The notes under the pieces were generated by a model. It made no database searches, had not been told where the DNA came from, and was given only the letters and a program-made list of their open reading frames with translations. Below, piece by piece: positions 27,653 to 41,001 of a stretch of 64,000 nt of DNA. A program made the position numbers and the translations under genes. The stretch's first letter is position 1. Each line of letters opens with the position of its first letter. Source of the stretch: Cladopsammia gracilis (lineage: Eukaryota > Cnidaria > Anthozoa > Scleractinia > Dendrophylliidae); the NCBI GenBank assembly GCA_022457155.1, contig JAJGOT010000155.1:373001-437000 (forward strand), given 5' to 3'.

Positions 27653-30600
27653 CTAATCCGGTTTGTCAGCCGGACTAACTTCAAACTTAACGAATAAAGT
27701 ATTATCTACAACATAAGAGCCCACTCTGAGTTTTTCATGCGAGAAAAATCTTCCAAACCCTCGCCTCTCATTTTCTTCACCCGTCGGTCGCTGCATGCTC
27801 TTCCAAGAGGGCTCTGGGATAAAAGACTTGACATAATTATGCCTGTGCATTAGGTCTGGGTTTTGGTCGATAATAGTCAGTGTTATTTTGTACCGGAAGG
27901 GCCAGGGCAATATGGCGTCGTATCGCCCCTTCATCAGTGCAATATAAAGTGATATATGAGCGTTTCTGGCTTCTTTTGTTCCATTGGGATACATGGCTAA
28001 TTTCATCTTATACCCTTGCGGACCTAAGTAAAAAGAATCGCTTTCGACTCGAACATCTTTATCCTTTTTTGCTTTGCTAACTCGTTCCCAAAACTCCGTT
28101 ACTTTCCATATAAATGGCGAGAATGTTTCCATGTCTTTGTGTTTTTGTTTTAATTCAGTGACATCCTTCTCGAGTGAAGTGAGCTTGGAGCACACAGTAC
28201 GATAATCCACCTCCATCTGTTCTAACTCTCGCCTCAGGATTTTACACTCGTCTTGCACCCCACTCAGTTTATCTACAGAGAGCTCAAAATGGCATTGTAA
28301 GTTGTGCTCCATGTGATCTTTCAGTTCACATCTTTTTACCTGAAACAAAATACACATTGAATCAAAAAGGAAATATGACCAAGCCTTTCCAACAACGCAA
28401 CTGTCCTGGTGTTTGGACGGGTGGAGCAGAAATAATTGCGCAAACGGCGCATGATACTCGATGATGGTTGGGGTGATAGTTTTGATCCAAACATTATCAT
28501 GCATTATCGTTGACTGTCATGGTTGTGATCACACGGTGCATGACAGCGCATAATAGTTAATCATACACTGTAGACACTGTAGTTGCCCAAAAGTTGCGTG
28601 AGTAGTCGACCACTGACTCCCCGTTTGACTCAAATACCGTAACAACTTGTTGCCTGATATTTTCTTTGTTTTCGGGTCCCGATAGAGCCTGCTGAGCGTG
28701 CTATTCTAGGTAACAACAGCTGACCGAAAAAAACTATCATCAACTATCACGCGCTCGGACAAACGATCAAAGTTACCATGTAACGTGATTTTTTTGTGGG
28801 AGTTTTATTTTGCGGATTGACGATCTTTTGTGTTTTGTGGGAACAATTTTTGCGGTTCGAGATGACTAAAATTTCTGCTGCGAACTAATTTTTGTGATTT
28901 CCTGTTCAAGCATCAGAACATTAACAAGGAAGGAAACTTCATGTTTCAACATTTACTAGTACTTGTTGAATAACGGTACGTTCTACTTTTCACTGAGTTC
29001 TGCTATGACATTTCACTGAATGCGATTAAATGTTCGATTAAGTGATACAGTACTGCTCTAAAGGACTGACGCAACAACAAAATCAAACAAAAAGCCTTCC
29101 CCTGCCCCCTTAAGTTCGGGCTGTTGTTTATTACTGAAATCAAAAGTTCTTATTCGTGTCCGATATTGTGCCAGTAACGGAAATTTTTCACCATAATTAG
29201 CAGAGCCCTTGTTTGACTGAAATTTTTGCGGAGTGTTATTCTGCGCACGAGAGTTTTTCTCTGCGTTTTTTTTTTATTTTTTACGGTTCGAGACCAAAAT
29301 CCGCAATCGGCATTACGAAAATTTTGAACATGTTCAAAGTGAATAATAGGGCATGCGTGATAGTCGATGATAGTGCTCAAACGACCGTTTGACCGTGGGG
29401 CGGGCGGGTGCACGACCTACTTGCTTGCACTTCTTAAATTCCACACAGTTTTGCTTCGCACGCGCACTGGCCATGGACGATTTAATTTATTTTGTTCTTA
29501 TGGGAGGCCTGGAACAGCTTAGTTAGAAATTCAGTTTATTAATTAGTACCGGTACACACACGCATGCACATCCCACATAAACATTCAGTTTACACTTAAA
29601 AATATAACAGTAGGAATTACCTTCATTGTGCAGCCTAGATAGTCGTATTGGCAGTTTACAACAGTTTGAGAACATTCGACGTTCTGATGCGCTGTCATCT
29701 GAAAAGAAAATTGAACCTCTCGTAAGCGAGCATCCTAAATGCCAAACCAGGCTAGGAGTAAGATCACAAGAGGCCTTAACCTACCATCCTATAGTGCTGT
29801 GTCAGTGCGCAAAGCATCTGTAACACTAAATACTGCATAGTTCTGCTGTAGAGGGCGGAATATTTGTTTTAATGGACTTGAACTGCATCCCATCGCCCAA
29901 TTTGCGCCTGCAGTGACATCGAGATGCAGGCGAGTGGTCGCTACCAGGAGTTAAAATGGACTATAGAAAAATTCAAAGAACAAGCACTAAAAACGGCGCG
30001 GTCGCTTACGAGAGGCGGTCGCTTGGAGAGGTGGTTTGCATTATAAGTTATTATAATGATTTGGCTCGACAAGGTTTGGTACTTTTGAAAAGTGTTTGCT
30101 AAGGAGAAGTGTTCGAGAGGTGGTCGCACATGGAAGTCCAACTGTAGTTTCACTACAGTGACTGAAACAAAGGAAATAAGAAACTATAAAACACTGTGTG
30201 CTACCTACCTCCTCTCTAGGTATAACCTCGCCACACCCATTGGAACAATCAACAGGAAGTCTGCGACATTCAGAGGAGTGTTTCTGTGGACAGTAAAATA
30301 ACAGGCATTACTGACTAACGGTATATTAAATGTACTTTATGCCAATCGTTGTTTCCAAATATTGCCTGATTAGCGTATGCGCCTCATCTCTTATTAACCT
30401 ACACAAAATTCCGACTGTTGAGAAACCATAGCACAAATAGCTTTGTCTGGAAATTTGAGCCCGATATACTAGATACACTTTGTGCAATGCTGTTTTAAAG
30501 GTCTTTAAAAACTCCACCTAATTTTGCAGTTTTTTATAGCTGAAATTTCCTTATGAAAATTACATGTAAAGAGCGAAAAATTGCGTAGATTACTTAGTTT

Positions 30601-33600
30601 CACAAGCTCTTTCAATTTTAATTCTCTCTCAGTGTATATGCGACTCTGATGAGGATCACGAATGGAAAGCAGAACTATCGACTATGGTCTACGTGGAATT
30701 TCGAGGCGACTGGAGGCGATGGAGCGAATTTACGGCCTATTTCCTTCGGTGGATCCGATCGGCTGGTTGAGCGGAGTGCCCTACCTTGTCTCTCTTTTAG
30801 GGAGGAAGAGACAGTTGAACTAAAACTCGCTGGAATCGCTTCGAATCGACCCAAAACCACTCAAGACACACGTACACACATAAATAAGTTCAGCTGAGCC
30901 AGTTTTATTCAAATATCGTTCCTAATGTTACACTCAAATTCGAAGTGAATTTTCCCCATACAAATCCTTATAAATTCGCTATTACGCAACAGTTACCTGT
31001 AAACATCACTTGAGCTTGGGCTACCTGTGATTGGAGTAAAAGAGGGCTGGCGCATATACGAGAACAAAGCTCATCCCGAACTCAAATTGCACCCTGTACT
31101 CTGGCCATGGACGATAGTTGAAGCAGTGAAATGAAAGTTGTTTGCCAGAATTTCGGCTAGTACTGAGATAACGGAAGTAAAACAGCACCGAATGAAATGT
31201 CCTTAATAACTTTTAAGTCGTATTTTTAGTTGTCCTCTATCTATTTTAGAAGGCATACATCCCATGTTCTTAGCGAAAAGCATCCTCACACCCATGGAAA
31301 TTGTCCTCAAAACTAAATCGCAATTACATCATATTTCCTTCGTAAAGTCAATGGCTACCTGTTCATCACATTTGGCATACTTCTCATCACAATGCCCACA
31401 ATGCACACTTCTCCATTGGCACGTGTTCATCACGTGATCTTCCACAAGCCTCTTTTCCATTGTTGTATCGCAGTGCGGGTTGGGACAGCGAATTATTTTG
31501 CAGAGACAGCTCTGTAAATGGGTCTGGGAGAACATTACAAGACCATTAAAAATATTTACCAGCTAGCCTCGATTCTCTCGAGCATATTTCTTATTAAAAA
31601 GATGGTAAAAAAGACGGTCCTTTTCTCTCTTTTAGGATCATTATATAACTTTGAAGACAACTTCATTATTTCGTTTAGGCTGCCTCGTTTATTGTCATCA
31701 TTAAATGTCGCGGGAAAACACGAGGGAGTTTGATGGGAAGAATATTTAAAACACAAACCCTAATTCCACTAGCACCACACTCGGTCAAGCAACTCCTGGG
31801 GACGAGACAGGCAATAAAGCGAGCTCGTTTTACGTACCTCTACATTTCTGGTCTCCCCAGTCCAATCGCATCCTTCACTCGGACACCTTACGTGACAGGA
31901 AAGAATGTTCCTTTCTGTTGCTTTGTCTGGAAATATGTCCTAAATGTGAAAAAAAAAACATGGAGGAAAAAGGATATTACTGGTTTATATAGAGGGAGAC
32001 ATAACATTGCATCTTTACAATCATTTACATCTTAACAAAACTTTATAGACTTTACAGTCATAATAAACGGTCTCTCCTCATACGAATGAATTTTCAAAAA
32101 GAAATTGTATTCGTTGTATACTTACTATAGTGACACAGCCAAAGTTGGTCAGCAGTCCAGTTATTTAGTTGCTTTAAGGCGGGACTCCACCTGAACGCCA
32201 TTTTCCCGCCACTTAACATGGCTTTAATGGAAATATCTCGTTCACAATTCAAGCAATCCAAAAACTCTATGCTCATCTCATGAATCTATGTTAAGGGATG
32301 TTTTGAAAATTTGTAGCTGATTTTTGGGGATGTTTGGGAGAAAGTAGTTTTTCTCAAAGGATTTGCAAAATTGAGATAAATAAGAAATATTGAAGATTTA
32401 ATGAAGTTTTAAAATTAGAATTTTTAGTTAATTATAAATAGATGGAAACTAAAATAGTCCACTAGCAACCTGGGGTACTCTTGTGTGGGTATCAACTGAT
32501 TGTTGGTGTTTCAAACATCAGTTTATTCTTTCTTCTAAAATTTCATTCAAATTTAGATTGAGTCTCGCCTTGAACTAGCCTTGGTTAGGTGCAGACAAGA
32601 TTTTTCATAAAATTAACCAATTCATCTAATAAGAAAACCATACAAACAAATATTTCCCCGAAGCTATGTTTGATTATTATCGACTTTGGTGGAGAGATTA
32701 TTGACATTATTTAGTATACGTTTCAAGATCTTTTTGTGTTACTTCAACTGACAAAAATGGAAAATCACTCACTGCAGGATATTGCTAAGATGTATTAACA
32801 GACTAAACTACAGTCCACAAGGAGAATAAGTCTTCTTAATTTCGATATTTCACGACAAAGGCTAATGTTTCCTTATTTGAAAAAAAAAACTGTTAAAATG
32901 TTCTTCTTCTAATGAAATACGCGACAATTTGCGGATTCCGCGATTAAGGTTGAAGATTCCACAATTTTATTATTAATATATATTTTTTCTATAAAAAGCG
33001 AAGAAAAACTTAAAAAGACCTTTTAAATATTAAATATACGCTAAATTCCGTTTATAATAAATCGCTAAATTTAAAGTATCACATCATTGTTATACACACA
33101 TGTAATTATTGTACATTGCGTGACCTAGAAAGTTTTTCGTGACTTGAAATCGATCGCGTGTTTTCAAGATTAGCTTTGAGTGACTCCCCGCTGGTTTATA
33201 TATTAGAAATGTCTAGAATGTGATGTGGGTGAAATCGTTTACGACTTCAGCTGCCGAGCGGATGTCGGCGTGTGGTAAATGTTTTCCCTCGTTTTTTCTC
33301 TACAATTCTTTGAGCAAAAGAATAAAATGAATTACCTTTTCTCGATCCAAAGGCTCTCTATCTACGGGACATTCAGGAACTCGCTGCCTGAAAAAATAAG
33401 TAAATAAATAAATGTTACAAATGCTGTTTAGATCATGAAACCTGAACGCCTCGTGTTTTCATATGCGTGTGTAATTAGACCAGTAGTAAGTGAGAGTTAT
33501 AAGTGAAAATATCTTGCGACAATTACATTCGCTCGCTAGAAAAGCCGTATTCAATATACGAGAAGTATTTTTTGAAAAAAAACTTGATAAGCCTGTTACA

Positions 33601-34281
33601 AAATAAGACGATCAAAGAATGACTTCTTAGCATCGAATCAAAGCTTCATGCCCGCGGGTCATGTCGCTTGAAGGGAAGACCTTATTCAAATTCCGATGTT
33701 CGATAAAAACATTTATTGATACTGTCGAAAACAGCACCCTACAGCTAGAAAAATGACCAATTTTTAGAGTAATCTGATGTAAAACAGCGAAGATATGGCT
33801 CCGCAAATTCGGAAAACTTCATAGACACCCTGGCGAGAATTTGTCTGTAGACGGTCACCATACAAAATATATAGTGGTTAAAGGTCTATTGTTTCTCCCA
33901 AGAATCATCCGTTTATGAGGGATATGATTCTGGCTTTTGAGTATTTGGATAAGATCTCAAAGTATGACCATTCGAATGAGAGCTCTTGAGCAGTATATTT
34001 CCCTAGTGCCGTTTGTTTCTCGCTGCCTTTCTTGTCTGTCAAAATGTAATTTGGTATTTTTTATCGATCATGGTCGCTCATGCAAATGGCAGGATTAAAC
34101 GTGTATCTTACCTTTTTATCGCTTCATTGAGGCATTTCTTGCAATATCTATGTCCACATCTCGTTAGAACTGGTTCTCGTAAAGGTAAATGACAAATGAG
34201 GCAGTGATACTCATCAAATACGACTGATATAAAGTCATATTCATACCCAGAAGGTAAAGCAACGCGCTCAACTTCCGCCAT
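27653..34281 (-). CDS. TRAF-family E3 ligase/adaptor, gene 3 of the array (7 exons)
   Basis: Exons: 34112-34281, 33336-33387, 31838-31939, 31359-31523, 30209-30283, 29621-29698, 27653-28339; about 442 residues, frame kept across all junctions. Exon 1 starts MAEVERVALPSGY (ATG at 34281; the open frame extends to 34320 but this ATG gives the 170-nt exon of its paralogues) and holds RING motifs CLIC, CGH and CKKC. Exon 2 gives CPVDRE. Zinc-finger exons: CPSEGCDWTGET, CLCKIIRCPNPHC, CRRLPVDCSNGCG, CSQTVVNCQYDYLGC. Exon 7: coiled coil (DECKILRRELEQMEVDYR) and MATH domain from SPFIWKVTEF to LFVKFEV. Expected role: cytoplasmic adaptor and ubiquitin ligase in innate immune or TNF-receptor-type signalling. 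A 52-nt exon 2 links it with gene 4; the 102-nt exon 3 links it with genes 1 and 2. Confidence 0.88.
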
Positions 34282-34378
34282 CTTGTATTGGCGCTTTATG
34301 ATAAAGGTCACGCAACTCAACCGTTAAGTTTGTCACGGAAGAGCACGAATCTTGTTTTAATATTCTTGGCTTTCACTT

Positions 34379-34634
34379 AGGGACGGACCATTTAATTTTT
34401 GTAGGGGATAAGATCTCTTTGGGCAATTACCAAGAAAAAATTCCTGCAGAAGAAATTTAAGAGAAAAAAAATTCGTGCACAAGAAAGCACGTGAAAAAAA
34501 ATTCAAGCATTAAGGGAAAAAAAAATTCTTGCAAATAGTGATGCTGAAAAAAAAATTCATGCTCGGAAGAAATTGCCCAACGCCCCCCCCCCCCCCCCCC
34601 CCCCCCCCCCACAAAAATTAAATGGTCCGTCCCT
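34379..34634. mobile_element. TIR element with internal A-rich repeats and a C30 run
   Basis: The ends agggacggaccatttaattt and its complement are perfect over about 24 bp. Internally a motif of the form (g)aaaaaaaattc(a/g)tgc occurs about six times, followed by about 30 C. Located just upstream of TRAF gene 3. A diverged relative of the left end lies at 59,131. Confidence 0.75.
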
Positions 34635-34639
34635 TACGT

Positions 34640-35200
34640 CATATCAAAATTCAGAAGCGATAAAAAATAGATTTCGAATCCAAAATGTTTATGGAATTGT
34701 AAAGAGTTCAAAAATACACATCTTGGCCAAATTTTGAAGCGCAAAAGCATTTCGTTCAAGAGTTATAGGCGAACGAATATTACATATTTTTAGTAAGAGA
34801 TGTATGGAGCAGCCATCTTTGTGCCCCTGAGAGGGGCACAAAGATGGCGGCCAAAAATTCAGTCTTAATTACACCAAAAATCACATCCAAAAATATTGTA
34901 TTTGCTATAAGCTCAATTAACTCGGCTTATAAGCACTTATAATGCAAACAATAACTTTCAGCTGATTCAATTTTGTTTATTTTCGCGGCTACATTTAAAA
35001 CCTTTGTAAATCGAAAGCAAAACATCGTTAAAACCTGAAACTTTTTGTGAAAGATTATAACACTTGTATCCACATACCATGTTAGAAACAGCTTTGTAGG
35101 ACGTTTTTTTAGATTTTTTAATTTTTATGACGTCATGCGAAAGCCAAGAATACGATCGAAGCCTAGCGCTTCGGTTTGTTTTACCAGATAGAAATGGCTG
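34640..35200. repeat. Dispersed repeat, same family as 60,607-60,798 + 61,610-61,960
   Basis: Collinear similarity with the second locus, e.g. attgtaaagagttcaaaaatacacatct, caagagttat-ggcgaacga, and in the right part atgttagaaacagc-ttgtagga. Contains an inverted gtgcccctgagaggggcac hairpin at about 34,822. Confidence 0.7.
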
Positions 35201-35375
35201 ATAAATGAAACATAGGCTCGCATTCCCTCTCTCGTATTGCGTGCCCGCGGGCTCCACGAGACTGCCGGAACAGCTGATCTGCAGGTTAATGGCATAATAA
35301 TTTCATTTATGTCGTCCCAAGGCATCCTTGTCATTCAAAATGGCAGATTTTCTCTTTTTATCAAATGTTACAAAC

Positions 35376-35788
35376 CTGGATTTCGCTTTCTTCTGTAATA
35401 ACCTGAACTAAAAGAAACAAGAAAAAGTTTCACAAATTAAAACAAGGAACGACCGACCAACCCTGGTATGAGGGACAGTGAAATTACCTCTCACAAAATT
35501 TTTTTCTAAGGATTTTTAACAGATGTTGCTGGGGTATCTGAAGGCGCTCCAGGGGTCAATTCGAAAAAACTTTTACAACTGCAATTTACAAGTGTAGCCA
35601 TTGTTTTCAACCCCTGAAACAATGGCTACACCTGTAAATTACACTTGTAAAAGTTGTATTGAAATGACTCCAGATTTCTTTACCTCTTTGATTTGCTCCA
35701 TGAAAGAAATGTTGTTCTTTTGAAATACAGATGCAAGGGCCGACTTATACTCGTCAACGAGTTGTGATAAATGCGTCTCAATGTTCAT
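35376..35788 (-). CDS. Candidate two-exon 5' end of an unidentified gene
   Basis: Minus strand: ATG at 35788 begins a 35-codon open exon (MNIETHLSQLVDEYKSALAS...MEQIKE, 35684-35788) ending exactly at a GTAAAG donor. A 27-nt in-frame microexon (VITEESEIQ, 35376-35402) follows, with CAG acceptor and GTTTGT donor. Both keep phase 0 and read like a soluble helical protein. No further exon was found before TRAF gene 3 at 34,281, and the AT content allows such an arrangement by chance, so I treat it as a candidate only. It could also be a remnant of an upstream paralogue's coiled-coil exon. Confidence 0.3.
35547..35673. mobile_element. Fold-back MITE (~127 bp)
   Basis: Inverted arms of about 55 bp: ctccaggggtcaattcg...acttttacaa...gtgtagccattgttt, then a 7-nt centre (acccctg) and the complement. 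Lies in the intron of the candidate gene, 10 nt from its exon. Confidence 0.75.
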
Positions 35789-36169
35789 ACACACAAAATA
35801 AAGCAATCTTTATTTAGGCCATTTGTTAGCACCAAAAAGGAACGTTTAAGCCACTTAGGAAAATAACACACGATAGTATGGGATTTTTTTCGACTAACTG
35901 GGGAACAGTAAAATAGTTGAGAACTAAACATGAAAAGAAAAGGATCAGGTTCGTTAACCTGCAGATATTAACAAGTACATCTTTTTGTTCTAATCATTAA
36001 AGCTATTTGTAAGTTTATTAGTAATAAAACTCTGAGAAGCAATCTCATTCCTTGATATCCTTATTCGTTAAACATCATATTATGTAAGAATTTGAAATAG
36101 AAATAAACATATTGGAAAAATAAAATAAAATGTTCTGAGAAAGTGTCAAGTTAATTTAAAACAACGACG

Positions 36170-36192
36170 TTTCGGGCTTGGCCCTTCATCAG
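36170..36192 (-). ncRNA. Hammerhead-ribozyme-like core, isolated
   Basis: Minus strand: CTGATGA (36186-36192), stem AGGGC-CAA-GCCC, GAAA (36170-36173), then CGTCG. It matches the strict hammerhead core including the usual CTGATGA. Probably the 3' tip of a Penelope-like or related retroelement, although no GIY-YIG coding is visible next to it. Confidence 0.5.
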
Positions 36193-36482
36193 GTTGATGA
36201 CCGTTCTTTTGAACGCGACTTGTTTTATTTGAAAAATTGTGATAGATGGTTTCCATTTCCACTTGTTTCCTTAAATATTATGTATGTAATAACCTCTCAA
36301 CCAATCAGAAGCACCAATTTTAATCTTAAAAATCTGGGTAAGGCTATGTTATTTAAGAGAATTTCGCTGAGACGTCACAGTTTCGCGGTGGACTCATGTA
36401 GATAAATTAAAACTATGCGCGTTGATATAGACTAATAATAGACTGCTAGCTGCCTCTTTTCACTTAGTCGACCTCTTTATAG

Positions 36483-36771
36483 CCCCGGGGGTACTCCCTA
36501 TAATCGGTTATACGGGGATGCTCCGCCCGAAAGGGGTACCTTTTTTAGGCTGGAGGTATATGAAAGGGTCGGGATTTCACGAGTTGAAGTATATGAAAGC
36601 GTAGGGATTCCACGAAGAATAGGAAAGGGTAACGAAAACACGAGTTGAAGTATTGTCAATGAAAGATATATGAAAGGGGTACCTTTTCTGTCAAAAACGG
36701 TATATGAAAGGGTAAGGGTTTGGACCTCGGGGCGGAGTCCCCGTACAAAATTTTGTTGAGTACTCCCCGGG
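36483..36771. mobile_element. hAT-like MITE, CCCCGGGGGTACTCC family, copy 1
   Basis: Ends ccccgggggtactcc / gagtactccccggg, flanked by ctttatag (36475-36482) and ttttatag (36772-36779), i.e. an 8-bp target duplication with one mismatch. The interior has repeated ggtatatgaaaggg units. Second copy at 56,570. Confidence 0.8.
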
Positions 36772-36953
36772 TTTTATAGTCGAGAGAGCGAGAGAGCTAA
36801 TCACGAAAACCAGCAAGGTGGAACGAGCCGAGAGAAAACTGGAGGAGATGCCGCCTCTTCACCAGTCCCCCATATTATACTATCGCTCGGTCGATCGATC
36901 GCCGGCGTTATGCTCGCCCGCTCGACTATCCGAGAGTTGAGTGGGTTCTGCTA

Positions 36954-39900
36954 TCATGACAGCGAGGCGACCTCGACCTGAATAAACAGAGTGTCGTCAA
37001 CAAGGTAGCGCCTTGTTTGCAGTTTCTCGTGAGAAATAAACTCAGGATCCCCAAATCCAATGTTCTCCTCTCTCATGGGTCTTTCAAAGCTCTTCTGATT
37101 TTTAGCAACAATACAGTTGACGACATCTTCCCGTTTTAATGGATTCGCCTCTTGATCAATCAAGGTCAACGTTACTTTGTTGTGAAAAGGCCAGGGTAAT
37201 ATGGCATCGTATTCTCCTCTCATTAAAACTATGAAGACTGACATGTGAGTATTCCAGCCATTCGGCCAACAGCCGTTAGGATTGATGGAAACTTTTAATT
37301 TGTAGCCATAAAGATCTGTGTAGAATGGATCGCTATCTATTTTTGCCTTTTTTCCTGCCTTCGTTTGGCTCAGAATTTCACTGAACTTGTTAATCTTCCA
37401 AATAAATCGCGTATTTTCACTCTTTCGTTCCTTATATCCTTTCTTTTCCAACTGGTTTTGGAGTGTCTCCACTTTCTTCTCCAGGTTTATTGTTGTCTTC
37501 TGAGTTTCATCTAAACGAATAAGTGTGCTGTTCAGCGCGACACAAGCAAGGTCAAGATGTTCGCGCATGGCAGATTCAAGATGGGCTTCGACGTTTTTCC
37601 GCTCAACCTACAAGAAAAGACGAAAACGTATTCATTGGCGGATCAAGGGGAAGGGCACTTTGAAATCTTAGTCGTTGTACAGTGTACGTATACTCCCTGA
37701 GTATACTTTATGTCAAAAACCCACTAAAACATCGTTAAAAGCACAAACCTTTTTGTTGCAGCCCATCTTAACATACGGGCAGGAGAGTAGGGTCAGTGGA
37801 CAGTCATTTTCAATGTGACTTGGAATCTGAAAGAAATCGATAAAGACTGACTGAGCTACTAGCATGTACTAACATTCGACCCGTAAGTCCTTTGGGTTGG
37901 TCACGCAATCGCTGAGTATGTGACGTTAGCGTGAAAGGCTACTAAGTTACGTGACGGTGTGACAACGTGAAGGAGACCCTTAACAATACCTTAGGATGTA
38001 TCTTAACTCAGAAGTGCTTGGGAAAATTCCGTGAAGGGATCTATATTCTATATCTATACTATTTAATAAAAGATTCGCAGTTTTCCTCAAGACCACTTCT
38101 TTAGAAACTTCATGCAAGGGCTTCTCGTTGCTCTGTCAATTTTTGTAATTTTTGAGTTTTTCGTAAAGGTGATTAGTCTTGAGCAATAATACCTAAAAAG
38201 TAGGTACTATGAATATTTTATGCCAGATAGAGAACAGGAAGTCTAAAAAACGCAGTCTATTATCGCTCACTGCTTGTGTTGTAATGAAAAATAGGAGGAG
38301 CTATGCACCGACTACAATACAACAATGAAATCCAGTTACCATTTCTCTGGGAAATGAATTGCCACAGCCGTTGGGGCAGTTCACTGGAAATTTGGTACAC
38401 TTTGCAATATGACCCTGCAAAAAGAAAAATTGGAACCACAACATAACTATAGTGAGACTTGCTTACTGTGGAATATTTTTTGTATTCCTACAATGTTTGA
38501 ACAAGTTTATCCGGAACCACACGACTTCGTCTTGTTGCGTTATGCCTTGACAAATAAGTTATCAGTAACTGGTTAACACTTGCTGTTATCCCAGTAATGC
38601 TAAAAAAAACTTCTGGTTTTAGATTGTTCGCTTCTGGATACTGAATTCGTAGTCTCCCAAACTGCGAGGCCCAAAAATTGTTATGCACAGTATCAAAGGG
38701 GGTGGGTCTGGGGCCAGATTTTCAACTGAAATATACGCTGCTAGGACAGTCCTGAAGCTTCTGACAGATGTAGTGTACTGAAACTATACAGTTAATTATT
38801 TTTACCTTCATGTGACACTCTGGCTGTGGGACTCTGCAGTACTCGCATTCAATGATCCTCCACTGGCACGTGAACGTCACGTGGTTCTCGAGATATTTTC
38901 TTTTCAATGTTACATGACAATTTTCGTTGGTACAGGAAACAACTTTGGAAGGGCAAGTTGCCAAATGAAGCTGTTACATACAAGAAGATACGTTTGAAAA
39001 ATTAATTATTAATTCATACAATGTAAGCATATCAGCCTACGACAAGAGACATATCGAACGCGTGCCTGGACCTATTTATGCTTGGTATTTTACCGTTGTT
39101 CTGAAAGCTCGTAGAGGGATTTGATTTTAGTCCGGGGAGGGGTGAAGAGAGTGCTAAATGTGCAAACAAACAATACTTACTAACTATTATTTACCCTTTC
39201 CTAACCTATGGATTATTTGTCTGGGCCAATAACTACAGTACTACTCTTAGGCCTTTATCAATCCTACAGCATTTAAAGAGAGCCATCAATCGCATTATAA
39301 CTTTCTCAAAACCAGATGAACACTCTGAACCACTTTTGAGATTCTTAAGCTAACCGATCTGGTATCCTTCATAATGCACTGTTCATGTACCAGTATCATA
39401 ACAATTTACTTCCAAAATCTTTTCCAGACAGTATCATCAAGACATTCATACAATACCCGGCTTACTTCCAAATCAACTTATAATATTAATTCAATCAAAA
39501 CAAACTATGGAAAATTCAACATCCGCTCTGCAGGTGCAAAAGTTTGGAATCAATTAGACGAATGTTTAAAACACCTCCCCCTCAGTCATTTCAAAAATAA
39601 AATCACACCAAACATCTTGCAGACTTATAGCTATTTAAAATCTATTTTTCATCCGGTACCATCTCTTTTGTTCTAATTTTATCTTTTTTCGTTTTCTTTC
39701 CTAATCTCGTTAATTAATTTGTAGTTAATTTAATTGAATTGAATATTATATATATATATATGATATATATACGTTTACCATTACCTTTATGAGCTTTATT
39801 GCCAACCTATATCTTCCATTTATAACCATTATTTATTGTTACTTTAATAGCTTGATTAGCTTTTTAGTTATTCTGGGTAATATTATCTATTTTTGTTTAT

Positions 39901-40960
39901 AATTCTATATTGTAAAAATGTTTTTTTTTTTTATAATGGCAATAAAAGTGTATGTTTTCAACTTTGGTAGAGCATTTTTCAGTAGATTATTTTGTTCCTC
40001 AGAAATTTATGAATTTCAAAGCTTTCGATTCCAGTTGGAAGCCATGGTCACTTTGTCGAGGCCAGTGCGTGACATGTGATACAATCGATCCACTTGTTTC
40101 ACGACTGCTTTACTCTATTTTCCTCTGCCCCCATTTCTAAAATTTCCTCGACCCCTTCAAACGCTTTTAAACTATCTTTTGTTTGTGCCCAGGGGATACC
40201 CAGGGGTACACTTTTGGGGAATGTTGTTTCAGGTGTAAAAACTTCCCCTCGTGTTCAAGCGCCAATTTAAGATGTGGATAGTTACATCTTTCTACGTTTC
40301 AGTTTTTACCTCTTTGTTCCTCAGTTCACCAATCCATTCACAATCTTCACTTGGACATTTGATTGCCAGGGAAAGAATTTTTCGATCTGTTGCTTTGTCA
40401 GGAAAGACGTCCTAAAATGAAATTAAGATAATTTTTTTTTTCAAATAAACATAAACACTCAAGAAACCGTACGACATCAATGCTATATTTCATATCATAC
40501 ACATTGATTGAAGTTTATTGTCTGTTTTTTTTTTTCAGTATACAGGAGACTGCTATATATAAAACAGGAGACTGCTATATATAAGGTCAACATTTATTGT
40601 TGAAAACATTTGTAAAAATAAGACCTGTGAAACCAGGGTTACTTGAAGTGCTGTTTATTAGCCTGAGTAACAATATACGATTCGATCTTGATGAAGCCTT
40701 TGAGAGGAATCTTTCCTATTATCAGGCGTGTAGATGTACGAAGAATAGATCCGTCTGATTGTCCCTTCATCCATCCAACCACCCATAACTTCGTTAGCTC
40801 TTTTATTCTTTTTTTCAGATAAATATTTGTGTTTTTTTAAAGTAATGAATTTAAATGACGTTACCCGGTCTCGGTCCAGGCCTTCCCTTTCTACAGGGCA
40901 AGTGATTGGCTGTGCTTGATCTTCCTGCCTGTATATTTTAGAATTCAATAGCGATTTAAA

Positions 40961-41001
<41 letters not shown>

